DNA of 8,707 nt, taken from the NCBI GenBank assembly GCA_030642405.1, contig DAOWNV010000102.1, forward strand, positions 1 through 8,707. Direction: 5' to 3'. This stretch comes from Desulfosarcina sp. Lineage in GTDB: Bacteria > Desulfobacterota > Desulfobacteria > Desulfobacterales > Desulfosarcinaceae. Positions 1 through 5,962 of the stretch are shown one piece after another. Under the pieces are notes generated by a model. The model was not told where the DNA came from. It ran no database searches and was given only the letters and a program-made list of their open reading frames with translations. Position 1 is the stretch's first letter. Each line of letters begins with the position of its first letter. The position numbers were made by a program, and so were the translations under genes.

Positions 1-253
1 GGCGTCACGCTTGCGTGCCCGCATGGCACCGGAAATGTCCGGCCGACTCAGCGCCAACGTTCCGGCTTCTCCACAGCATGAATATATCACCGAAAAAACG
101 CATCAAAGGCCTTTGTGCCGCACTTCCGGGATTTAACAACCGGCTCTTCCGTTACCGGGAATACCCTTCATCTCCTAACAGAAGACGCAAAACCTGGCGG
201 TCATCTGCAGATGTGTAATTGAAGGGAATTTTTCTGGTGTCGTTATCTATCAT
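1..253 (-). pseudogene. Decayed 5' end of a DUF3683-type FAD-linked oxidoreductase gene
   Basis: Read on the minus strand from ATG at 253, the first residues include RKIPFNYTSADDRQ and LLLGDE. This resembles the N-terminal DUF3683 motif (IPYNYTSFSDRE...RLLGDE) of large FAD- and Fe-S-binding lactate/glycolate-type oxidoreductases, as I recall it. An in-frame TAA follows at 152-154. The same frame then resumes with MRFFGDIF, matching the family's LGDIW segment. The spacing from the LLG glycine to the FFG glycine is 28 residues, as in the family sequence I remember. A second in-frame TGA lies at 5-7, and the peptide after the GDIF segment no longer looks like the family. There is no clear Shine-Dalgarno before 253. 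An alternative start, ATG at 269, overlaps the stop of the small ORF upstream but is in another frame and soon terminates. I infer a degraded remnant that continues leftward out of the window; sequencing error is the main alternative. Confidence 0.5.
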
Positions 254-265
254 ACGGTTTAGTTT

Positions 266-382
266 TCATTGAACTGTGCTTTTATTCTCTTTTAGCCGGA
301 ACCCTACACTTCCGGCAAAAAGGCCTAATACGATAAAAAACAAGATTATCATCAGCGCATAAATCAACCCAAGAAAAATCAT
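266..382 (-). CDS. Possible small single-pass membrane protein (38 aa)
   Basis: A 38-codon minus-strand ORF. About 20 strongly hydrophobic residues (LIYALMIILFFIVLGLFAG) are followed by a short charged tail containing RLKENK, as expected of a single transmembrane helix with a positive cytoplasmic end. Its stop TGA overlaps a downstream ATG (ATGA), and it lies 12 bases before the start of the DUF3683-like remnant, so the two could have formed one operon. No good Shine-Dalgarno precedes the ATG at 382; an AAGGA lies too far upstream. I do not recognise a family. It may be a genuine small membrane protein or a chance ORF in AT-rich DNA. The clean hydrophobic/charged layout and the overlap favour a gene, now perhaps orphaned by decay of its neighbour. 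Confidence 0.4.
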   Translation of the reverse strand: MIFLGLIYALMIILFFIVLGLFAGSVGFRLKENKSTVQ

Positions 383-463
383 GTACAGACTTTCGCTTTA
401 AGCATCCTTGTTTATGAATTGCGGTAGAAACGCAACAAAAAAGAGCGCACTTGAAGGAGTGAC

Positions 464-480
464 CTGGTCAACCAATTGCT
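464..480 (+). promoter_or_regulatory. Possible sigma-54 (-24/-12) promoter upstream of tmcD
   Basis: The sequence CTGG-N9-TTGCT has the GG (466-467) and GC (478-479) dinucleotides ten bases apart, with the TTGCW -12 element intact. The CAC part of the -24 element is not conserved. If used, transcription would begin near 491, leaving a leader of about 115 bases before tmcD. Such a match can occur by chance and no activator site was identified. Confidence 0.25.
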
Positions 481-522
481 TAAACACTCCATTCTTTTTG
501 CGCATGGTACCAAAAAACAAAC

Positions 523-551
523 TTGCGATTTTACCTTCGAATCAGTATAGA
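523..551 (+). promoter_or_regulatory. Candidate sigma-70 promoter of the tmcDCBA operon
   Basis: TTGCGA (523-528) and TATAGA (546-551) are separated by 17 bases. Each matches four of six consensus positions. The site lies in AT-rich DNA and would give a leader of about 48 bases ending at the strong Shine-Dalgarno of tmcD. It is the best -35/-10 pair I found between 383 and 605. Confidence 0.35.
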
Positions 552-605
552 AATATTATTATTTTTGCACACCGATTCGTCTGGTACAATTTACGAGGAG
601 GCACA

Positions 606-1871
606 ATGGTTGATTCCCGAGACTGGGATTGGGAGGCCGGTGAAAAAAAGATACCCATTGAATCCTGGAACGATGAATTCCGATGGGTGGAAGAACCCTA
701 CGTCAGCCCCGACGGCGAAAAAATTGCCGCCATAGTTAATGTGGATGAAGGCGCATTCAACGTCTGTGTCAATGGTCAGACATGGGGGGAAGAGGTGTTC
801 GATAAAATATGGCACTTGCGCTTTTCCCCCGATGGAAGACTTACCGCCATCGTCTCGGAAATGGGGGAGTGGACCATGGCAGTGGACGGTCAGTCATGGG
901 AAAACAAGTTCGGTTATCTCTGGGAGCCTCGTTTTAACGCCGAAGGTACCAGTATTGCCGCCGCCATCCAGCAGGATATGCAATATGCCATGGTTCTCAA
1001 CGGAACCCCTTGGGAGCAGTTGTTCTCCAACATCACCTATTTTGCCCTCAGTCCTGATGGCGCACACACGGCAGGGGCCGTCCAGATAGAGGACGCAGAC
1101 TCCGGAGAAATCCATAAATTTCAGGAAGGTACCTTCTCTGCCGCAATGGATGGAAATGCCTGGGATGCGCGTTTCGTCAATGTTTGGAATCTGTCCATCA
1201 GCCCGGACGGACAGCATCTGGCTGCGGAAGTCCGGCTTAATTTGTATGAATATACGATCGCCGTGGATGGTGTTCCTTGGGATGCCCGTTACGCCACAGT
1301 ATGGGAGCCAACCTTCAATCCTAACACCGGAGCAGTGGTCGCCCCCGTACAGGAAAAGGGACAATGGACTTTGGCCGAAAACGGAAAGTCGCTTTGGGAT
1401 CGTTCCTTTGTTCAGGTCTGGCACCAGGTGTTCAGCCCTGATGCAAGTCGAATCGCCGCTATTGTGGCCCCCAGCTATGGGCGCTGGACCGTGGCCGTGG
1501 ACGGCGTCCCGTGGTCGTCATCCTTTACCAAACTGGTTACGGATGCCGTGTTCAGCCCTGACGGTCAGCGTATAGCCGCTCTGGCAAAAGACGATGAGAC
1601 CTTCCGGGTGGTAGTGGAAGGAACCCCCTGGTCGGACAAGTGGGACATGATATGGAAACCGGTCTTTGGCCCCGGTGGGGGGGATGTGGCTGTCAAGGTA
1701 GAAAAGAAGGGGCAATACACCTATTCGGTTAACGATACTGTCTGGTCCGAAACCTGCGATGCCGCATGGGATCCGGTTTTCAGTCCCGATGGCACCCATT
1801 TGATGCTGCGGTTTGTAAAAAACGGCAGCTACATCCGCCGCATCATACCTGTCTCTACCATCACCGGTTAG
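606..1871 (+). CDS. tmcD: Tmc complex subunit TmcD, tryptophan-rich WD40-like repeat protein
   Basis: Probable accessory subunit of the Tmc transmembrane redox complex. The product is 421 aa, has no signal peptide or membrane segment and should be cytoplasmic. It is built from about ten units of roughly 40 residues. Each carries SPDG or a variant (near residues 34, 74, 111, 149, 199, 238, 277, 317, 355, 393), then a stretch like AVDG..W...F and a Trp before the next unit, which suggests a beta-propeller. I count 24 Trp, fitting the 'tryptophan-rich' label of TmcD. The unit between 149 and 199 is about 11 residues longer than the rest. The ATG at 606 is chosen over an in-frame ATG at 408 because GAGGAGG (595-601) sits just before it and the repeats begin soon after. 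No cofactor ligands are evident. The name rests on the repeat type plus position beside tmcC, tmcB and tmcA; the protein alone could be called only a WD40-like repeat protein. Confidence 0.85.
   Translation: MVDSRDWDWEAGEKKIPIESWNDEFRWVEEPYVSPDGEKIAAIVNVDEGAFNVCVNGQTWGEEVFDKIWHLRFSPDGRLTAIVSEMGEWTMAVDGQSWENKFGYLWEPRFNAEGTSIAAAIQQDMQYAMVLNGTPWEQLFSNITYFALSPDGAHTAGAVQIEDADSGEIHKFQEGTFSAAMDGNAWDARFVNVWNLSISPDGQHLAAEVRLNLYEYTIAVDGVPWDARYATVWEPTFNPNTGAVVAPVQEKGQWTLAENGKSLWDRSFVQVWHQVFSPDASRIAAIVAPSYGRWTVAVDGVPWSSSFTKLVTDAVFSPDGQRIAALAKDDETFRVVVEGTPWSDKWDMIWKPVFGPGGGDVAVKVEKKGQYTYSVNDTVWSETCDAAWDPVFSPDGTHLMLRFVKNGSYIRRIIPVSTITG
666..1838 (+). repeat. Ten tandem coding repeats (about 120 bp) in tmcD
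   Basis: Imperfect in-frame repeats encode the propeller units of TmcD. Spacings between successive SPDG-type turns are 40, 37, 38, 50, 39, 39, 40, 38 and 38 residues. The units are diverged at the DNA level, so this is an old internal duplication rather than a recent tandem array. Confidence 0.75.
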
Positions 1872-1880
1872 GAGGAAACC

Positions 1881-2540
1881 ATGCATACCTTCTATAATTT
1901 TGTGAGTGGTCCGCTGACCTGGATCGCCTTTCTCCTCTTTTTCGGGGGCAGCTTCTATCGTATCGTCAACATGCTTTTTCTGGTCAACAAAAAAGAAAAA
2001 TTTATTTTCTCCTATATGAGCTGGCGTTACAGCTTACGATCCATTTTTCACTGGATAATTCCCTTTGCAACAACCAACTGGAGACGGCAGCCGGTTCTGA
2101 CCGTGATCACGTTCGCTTTTCATATTTGCCTCATGGCCACCCCCATTTTTCTGCTTTCCCATGTTATTTTGTGGGACGAATCCTTTTCCATTAGCTGGTG
2201 GACCCTTCCCGACGTACTTGCTGATGTGATGACCATTGTCGTCATTTTGGGAGCCATCTATTTCCTGGTGCGAAGACTTTCCCAACCCGAAGTGAAATAT
2301 GTAACTTCAGCATCGGATTACGTGATTCTGACCATCGTCGCAGCACCCTTTGTTACCGGTTTTCTTGCCTACCACCAATGGTTTGCCTATCCACTAATAA
2401 TGTGTCTGCACGTGCTGGCCGGCAATATCATGCTGGCGGCCATCCCCTTTACCAGACTTAGCCACATGCTTTTCTCACCCTTTACCCGGGCTTATATGGG
2501 TTCCGAATTTGGTGGTGTTCGGAATGCACGGGATTGGTAG
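1881..2540 (+). CDS. tmcC: Tmc complex membrane cytochrome b subunit TmcC
   Basis: Integral membrane subunit, 219 aa, that should carry electrons from periplasmic TmcA to cytoplasmic TmcB through haem b, in the manner of NarI/HmcE/DsrM-type subunits. About five hydrophobic helices are visible (residues 11-33, 73-97, 112-131, 146-165, 170-193). Candidate haem ligands are His57, 81, 94, 165, 177 and 195, several of them within or at the ends of helices. Basic loops (NKKEK near 36-40, RR at 131-132) indicate cytoplasmic sides. The Shine-Dalgarno GGAGG (1871-1875) overlaps the tmcD stop, and only nine bases separate the genes, so the two are cotranscribed. A generic NarI-like cytochrome b is the fallback call, but the flanking genes make TmcC the best name. 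Confidence 0.85.
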   Translation: MHTFYNFVSGPLTWIAFLLFFGGSFYRIVNMLFLVNKKEKFIFSYMSWRYSLRSIFHWIIPFATTNWRRQPVLTVITFAFHICLMATPIFLLSHVILWDESFSISWWTLPDVLADVMTIVVILGAIYFLVRRLSQPEVKYVTSASDYVILTIVAAPFVTGFLAYHQWFAYPLIMCLHVLAGNIMLAAIPFTRLSHMLFSPFTRAYMGSEFGGVRNARDW

Positions 2541-2567
2541 CCATCAAGGATTGTATATTTCGCGAAA

Positions 2568-2588
2568 GCCGGTAGTTTAAAGACCGGC
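2568..2588 (+). promoter_or_regulatory. Intercistronic hairpin between tmcC and tmcB
   Basis: A perfect 6-bp GC-rich inverted repeat, GCCGGT (2568-2573) and ACCGGC (2583-2588), has a nine-base loop. It lies in the 72-base tmcC-tmcB gap, about eight bases before the AAAAGGAG Shine-Dalgarno (2597-2604) of tmcB. No T-run follows, so it is not a typical terminator. An mRNA stability or processing element that adjusts TmcB/TmcA levels against TmcC/TmcD is a reasonable inference. Confidence 0.45.
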
Positions 2589-2612
2589 GTAAGGTGAAAA
2601 GGAGTTTTCAAT

Positions 2613-3965
2613 ATGCCGGAACCGTCAAAAAAAGAAGAAAACGAAATCGTTGATGAGGGGATCGATGTCGGCGTTTCCCGTCTCACCGAAGATAAAATTC
2701 AATCAGTGATTAACAGCGTCATCGACGCTGAAACCGGTGCCCGGTTAAAAATCTATGTAGATACCTGCATCCACTGCGGTCTCTGTTCTGACTCCTGCCA
2801 TTACTATCTGTCCCACAACAATGATCCAGCGTATTCACCTGTGGGCAAGGTAAAGCAAACAATCTGGGAAATACTGAAAAAGAAGGGGCGGGTGAGTCCG
2901 GAGTTTATCCGCAATGCAGCCATCATTGCATACACGCAGTGCAATTTATGCAAACGTTGCGCCCAGTATTGTCCCTTTGGAATAGACATCGCCTACCTTA
3001 TGCTGGTTGTACGCCGGATTATGCACAAACTGGGAGTCACCCCGCTATATATCCAAGACACGGCACACAGCCACTCCGTTACAATGAACCAGATGTGGGT
3101 CAAGGGAGACGAGTGGCCTGATACCCTTCAGTGGCAGGAAGAAGAAGCGCAGACTGAAATTCCCAACCTTCGCATTCCCCTTGAAAAAGAGGGGGCGGAT
3201 ATCATGTACAGCGTTATCGCACCGGAGCCCAAGTTCCAGGCGCAGCTGATCTATCAGACAGCGATAATCATGAACGTAGCCGGCATCGATTGGACAATGC
3301 CCGCTTCCGTTGGATGGGACAACAGCGACATGGCCATGTACACCGGTGACAACGAAATCATGGGGCGTCTCAAACGTGCGCACTTCGAGACTGCTGAACG
3401 GCTTAAAGTGAAAAAAATAGTCATGGGTGAATGCGGACATGCCTTCCGAAGCGTCTATGACATGGGCAACCGCTGGCTTGGCTGGTCCATGCCTCCGTTT
3501 ACGATTGTTCACGCCATAGAGTTTTACCATGACATCATTAAAGAAGGACGAATTAAAATAAAGAAAAAATTCGAGCAGCCCATTACCTTGCATGACCCGT
3601 GCAATGTGGTACGCGGTGCCGGTCTGCATGAAAAAGCCCGCTATGTGGCCCACGCTATTTGCGAAAAGGTGATCGAAATGCACCCAAACCGGGAGCACAA
3701 CTACTGCTGTGGCGCCGGCGGCGGCGTGATCAATACAGGCCCTCCCTTTAAAATGACACGAATCGAAGGTAACCGAATCAAAGCCGAACAACTCTTCAGT
3801 GCAAAAACAAAAGGAGCCAGAGTCCTTATCGCTCCTTGCCATAACTGCCACAGTGGGCTGCACGACCTTGTCCATCACTATGAAATCGGATTGGATATCA
3901 AGTTCTTCGGAGATATTATTTACGAAGTTATGGAAAAGCCCGAGTTAGGCCGGGAGGGAAAATGA
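2613..3965 (+). CDS. tmcB: Tmc complex iron-sulfur subunit TmcB (HdrD-like, CCG domain)
   Basis: Cytoplasmic redox subunit of 450 aa, related to HdrD/DsrK/HmcF, that takes electrons from TmcC and passes them to a cytoplasmic acceptor. The N-terminal half has two [4Fe-4S] motifs of the CxxCxxCxxxC type: Cys52/55/58/62 (CIHCGLC) and Cys110/113/116/120, the latter followed by Pro. The C-terminal half has one well-formed CCG domain: Cys330 (HDPCN), Cys365-Cys366 (YCCGAGGG), Cys409 and Cys412 (APCHNC). This matches the pattern that binds a non-cubane cluster in heterodisulfide reductases. The earlier CCG domain seems degenerate, with only Cys274 (GECGH) obvious. No signal peptide or membrane segment is present. 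AAAAGGAG (2597-2604) supports the start. The stop overlaps the tmcA start (ATGA), implying coupled translation. Confidence 0.9.
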   Translation: MPEPSKKEENEIVDEGIDVGVSRLTEDKIQSVINSVIDAETGARLKIYVDTCIHCGLCSDSCHYYLSHNNDPAYSPVGKVKQTIWEILKKKGRVSPEFIRNAAIIAYTQCNLCKRCAQYCPFGIDIAYLMLVVRRIMHKLGVTPLYIQDTAHSHSVTMNQMWVKGDEWPDTLQWQEEEAQTEIPNLRIPLEKEGADIMYSVIAPEPKFQAQLIYQTAIIMNVAGIDWTMPASVGWDNSDMAMYTGDNEIMGRLKRAHFETAERLKVKKIVMGECGHAFRSVYDMGNRWLGWSMPPFTIVHAIEFYHDIIKEGRIKIKKKFEQPITLHDPCNVVRGAGLHEKARYVAHAICEKVIEMHPNREHNYCCGAGGGVINTGPPFKMTRIEGNRIKAEQLFSAKTKGARVLIAPCHNCHSGLHDLVHHYEIGLDIKFFGDIIYEVMEKPELGREGK

Positions 3966-4342
3966 GAAACATACCGCTGATCGCTCTTTTTTTCTTGATT
4001 GGAATCATTGTGACCATCAATGTCGGTTGGGCCCAGGAGGATATGGAAGTCGTTGACAATTCGGTGTTCGAGAACCACCAACGGACGCCTTCGGTCTTTT
4101 TTCATGATGAACACAATGAGAACGCTGGAATTGATGGTTGCGCTGAATGCCATCATATTTATGAAAAAGGTGAACGGCTGGAAGACGAATCGTCGGAGGA
4201 TCAAAGCTGTTCAGACTGCCACAACTTGGAAGGAGGCGATGGACAGCCTTCGTTAATCAAGGCTTTTCACGGCAACTGCAAAGGGTGTCACCTGGATGAA
4301 AAAAAGGGGCCGATACTGTGCGGAGAGTGCCACGTAAAATAA
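3962..4342 (+). CDS. tmcA: Tmc complex periplasmic tetraheme cytochrome c TmcA (type II c3)
   Basis: Periplasmic electron entry subunit, which in Desulfovibrio accepts electrons from type I cytochrome c3 and hydrogenases. The 126-aa precursor starts with an export signal (hydrophobic residues 5-22, likely cleavage after VGWA at 24). Four CxxCH haem c sites follow: Cys60-His64 (CAECH), Cys83-His87 (CSDCH), Cys106-His110 (CKGCH) and Cys120-His124 (CGECH). Candidate distal ligands are His48, 51, 65 and 103, giving bis-His coordination for all four haems as in the c3 family. All sites are CX2CH, with no CX4CH. The mature chain is rich in Asp and Glu, fitting the 'acidic cytochrome c3' label. The ATG overlaps the tmcB stop by four bases with GGGAGGG (3952-3958) upstream. 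It is the last gene before a terminator-like hairpin. Confidence 0.92.
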   Translation: MRNIPLIALFFLIGIIVTINVGWAQEDMEVVDNSVFENHQRTPSVFFHDEHNENAGIDGCAECHHIYEKGERLEDESSEDQSCSDCHNLEGGDGQPSLIKAFHGNCKGCHLDEKKGPILCGECHVK

Positions 4343-4363
4343 CAATTCGTATGAATTGTTTTT
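4341..4363 (+). terminator. Likely intrinsic terminator of the tmcDCBA operon
   Basis: An 8-bp perfect inverted repeat, AACAATTC (4341-4348) and GAATTGTT (4353-4360), has a four-base loop and runs into TTT (five consecutive T at 4359-4363). It begins at the tmcA stop codon. The stem is AT-rich and the T-run short, so termination may be partial, allowing some read-through into the response regulator gene. Confidence 0.5.
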
Positions 4364-4430
4364 CACCACCGAACATTGCTTCATTCGACGTAAAAGGTAA
4401 CGGTTTATAAAAAGAAGCAAGGAGTCATTC

Positions 4431-4781
4431 ATGCCGAAAAAAATACTCATTATTGACGACGATCCTATTGTGGTAAGATACCTGGAAGCAGTTTTCAGTG
4501 ACAACGGCTATGAAACCTGCACAGCCTCTTCCACCATGGAGGGATTGGATGTGGTGAAACAGGAAAAGCCCGATCTGATCACTCTCGATCTGCAAATGCC
4601 GGGTGAGTGGGGTCCTCGTTTTTATCGGAAGCTACGAAAGAACAAAGAACTACGAGAAACCCCCGTTATCGTTGTAAGCGGAATCGACGGTGATCACGCC
4701 ATCAAAGATGCCATCGCCTTTGTTCAAAAGCCTTTCGACCCGGAAAAACTGGTAGGGATTGTGAAAAACACCATCGGGTAA
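4431..4781 (+). CDS. Stand-alone CheY-like response regulator (receiver domain only)
   Basis: A 116-aa single receiver domain. The acidic pocket is Asp9-Asp10-Asp11 (IIDDDP), the phosphoacceptor Asp53 (LDLQMPG), the switch residue Ser83 (VVSG) and the conserved Lys100 (QKPF). All key residues are present, so it should be phosphorylated by a histidine kinase. There is no output domain, so it must act by protein contact or in a phosphorelay, as CheY or DivK do. AAGGAG (4419-4424) supports the start. No kinase is encoded in the window. It lies 88 bases after tmcA and 60 bases before mscS on the same strand. From memory, the Desulfovibrio vulgaris tmc cluster also has small response regulators nearby, so a link to Tmc control is possible but inferred. 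Confidence 0.9.
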   Translation: MPKKILIIDDDPIVVRYLEAVFSDNGYETCTASSTMEGLDVVKQEKPDLITLDLQMPGEWGPRFYRKLRKNKELRETPVIVVSGIDGDHAIKDAIAFVQKPFDPEKLVGIVKNTIG

Positions 4782-4841
4782 CGGCTATCTTTATATTACG
4801 CACTGTGTAGATAAGTACTTAGGATTGGGGATTGAAGTTAC

Positions 4842-5930
4842 ATGGACTACAGCAAAGAGCATTTTTTCGAATTACTGAAACAGGTTGCTCCCAACCGTTA
4901 TCTTCAGGCGGTTTTAATCATTGTCATTTTCTTTCTTGCAGCAAAAATCATAGACCTCATCCTTTCACGAATCATCGCCAGGTTACTGAAAAAAACAGCA
5001 ATTACTACGGATGACCAGATTTTGGACATTTTCCGCAAACCCATTTATATCAGTATCCTCATTTTTGGTCTTATACAGGCAACAAGCCGGATAGGTTTTC
5101 CACACATTGTATATTTCGTGACAACCGGTATTCTACAAACAATGTTGATTTTTTATTGGGCCAAGGCCGGTTATTGTTTTCTTTCACTGCTCATCGAATT
5201 ATTTAGCAAGGATAACAGCAAATTTATTGTCATTCAGGAAAGAACTCGACCGCTTTTTATAAATTTTATGCTCATCCTGGTGGTCACCATAGCTATTTAT
5301 TTCATTTTTCTGGCTTGGGGCATAGATGTGACAGCCTGGATGGCTTCGGCCGGTATCGTCGGTCTTGCGATCTCCTTTGCAGCAAAAGACACGCTGTCCA
5401 ACCTGTTTGCCGGGGTTTTTATTATGGCGGACGCTCCGTATAAGCTGAGAGACATGATCGTTCTCGAGTCCGGTGAACGCGGACAGGTCACACATATTGG
5501 TATTCGCAGTACGCGTATCCTTACCCGTGATGACGTGGAGATTACGCTGCCCAACTCAATCATGGGCAATGTAAAAATTACAAACGAGGCCGGCGGCCCC
5601 AAGGAACATTATCGGCTTCGCATTAAAATCGGTGTCGCTTACGGGTCGGATATCGACAAGGTACAAGCGTTGCTCTTAGATGTGGCAAAAAGCCAGCCGG
5701 AGGTTTGCCGATACCCGGAACCAAGGGTTCGTTTTCGCAACTTTGGAGACTCGAGTCTGGACCACGAACTGTTGTGTTGGGTTGAAAAACCGGTTTTGCG
5801 TGGACGTATCGTACACTCCCTTAATACTGAAATTTACAAGAAATTTATTGAGGAAAAAATCGAAATTCCGTTCCCACAACGAGATCTGCACGTGAGGTCT
5901 ATTCCGACGGCAATACCGAGTGGAAAATAA
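4842..5930 (+). CDS. MscS-family mechanosensitive ion channel
   Basis: Inner-membrane channel of 362 aa that likely releases ions and small solutes on hypo-osmotic stress. Four N-terminal hydrophobic helices (about 21-43, 67-88, 93-117, 138-160) precede the Gly/Ala-rich pore helix (about 165-195: ASAGIVGLAISFAAKD then NLFAG), the hallmark of the family. The beta domain follows, with GERGQVTHIGIRSTRI near 211-226 and LPNS at 236-239. The alpha/beta cytoplasmic vestibule ends with the typical IPFPQRDLH (342-350). It is longer than E. coli MscS by about two extra N-terminal helices, as in many YbdG/MscM-like relatives. The Shine-Dalgarno is weak (GGGGATTGAAG upstream of 4842), but no better start is visible. 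It may share a transcript with the response regulator and is convergent with the STAND gene. Confidence 0.9.
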   Translation: MDYSKEHFFELLKQVAPNRYLQAVLIIVIFFLAAKIIDLILSRIIARLLKKTAITTDDQILDIFRKPIYISILIFGLIQATSRIGFPHIVYFVTTGILQTMLIFYWAKAGYCFLSLLIELFSKDNSKFIVIQERTRPLFINFMLILVVTIAIYFIFLAWGIDVTAWMASAGIVGLAISFAAKDTLSNLFAGVFIMADAPYKLRDMIVLESGERGQVTHIGIRSTRILTRDDVEITLPNSIMGNVKITNEAGGPKEHYRLRIKIGVAYGSDIDKVQALLLDVAKSQPEVCRYPEPRVRFRNFGDSSLDHELLCWVEKPVLRGRIVHSLNTEIYKKFIEEKIEIPFPQRDLHVRSIPTAIPSGK

Positions 5931-5962
5931 CAACCCCTTTTTTCAAAGAATAAGAGGTCTTC

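Noticed and set aside
15..218. Plus-strand ORF of 67 aa at the left edge (GTG start), and another plus frame open from 2 to 136
   Set aside because: Arg/Pro-rich sequence with no recognisable motif; the opposite strand carries the DUF3683-like match.
289..322. Inverted repeat GCCGGAA...TTCCGGC extended by CTTTT/AAAAG
   Set aside because: The T-rich side precedes the stem on both strands, so it is not an intrinsic terminator, and it lies within the small minus-strand ORF. A structural role cannot be excluded.
582..590. Extended -10 element TGGTACAAT
   Set aside because: Transcription would begin within the tmcD Shine-Dalgarno, and no suitable -35 is present.
408..605. 66-residue N-terminal extension of tmcD from an in-frame ATG at 408
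   Set aside because: The extension lacks the repeat pattern and a Shine-Dalgarno, while GAGGAGG lies directly before ATG 606; the best promoter also falls inside it.
894..1424. Long minus-strand ORF opposite tmcD, and a similar one at 3045-3878 opposite tmcB
   Set aside because: They are shadows of strongly supported plus-strand genes and show no domain or ribosome binding site.
1677..1683. Run of seven G in tmcD as a phase-variation tract
   Set aside because: It encodes ordinary Gly codons in the GPGGG turn; a single short run is weak evidence for slippage control.
4812..4821. 10-bp palindrome TAAGTACTTA before mscS
   Set aside because: Too short and AT-rich to call an operator without a second copy or a known regulator.
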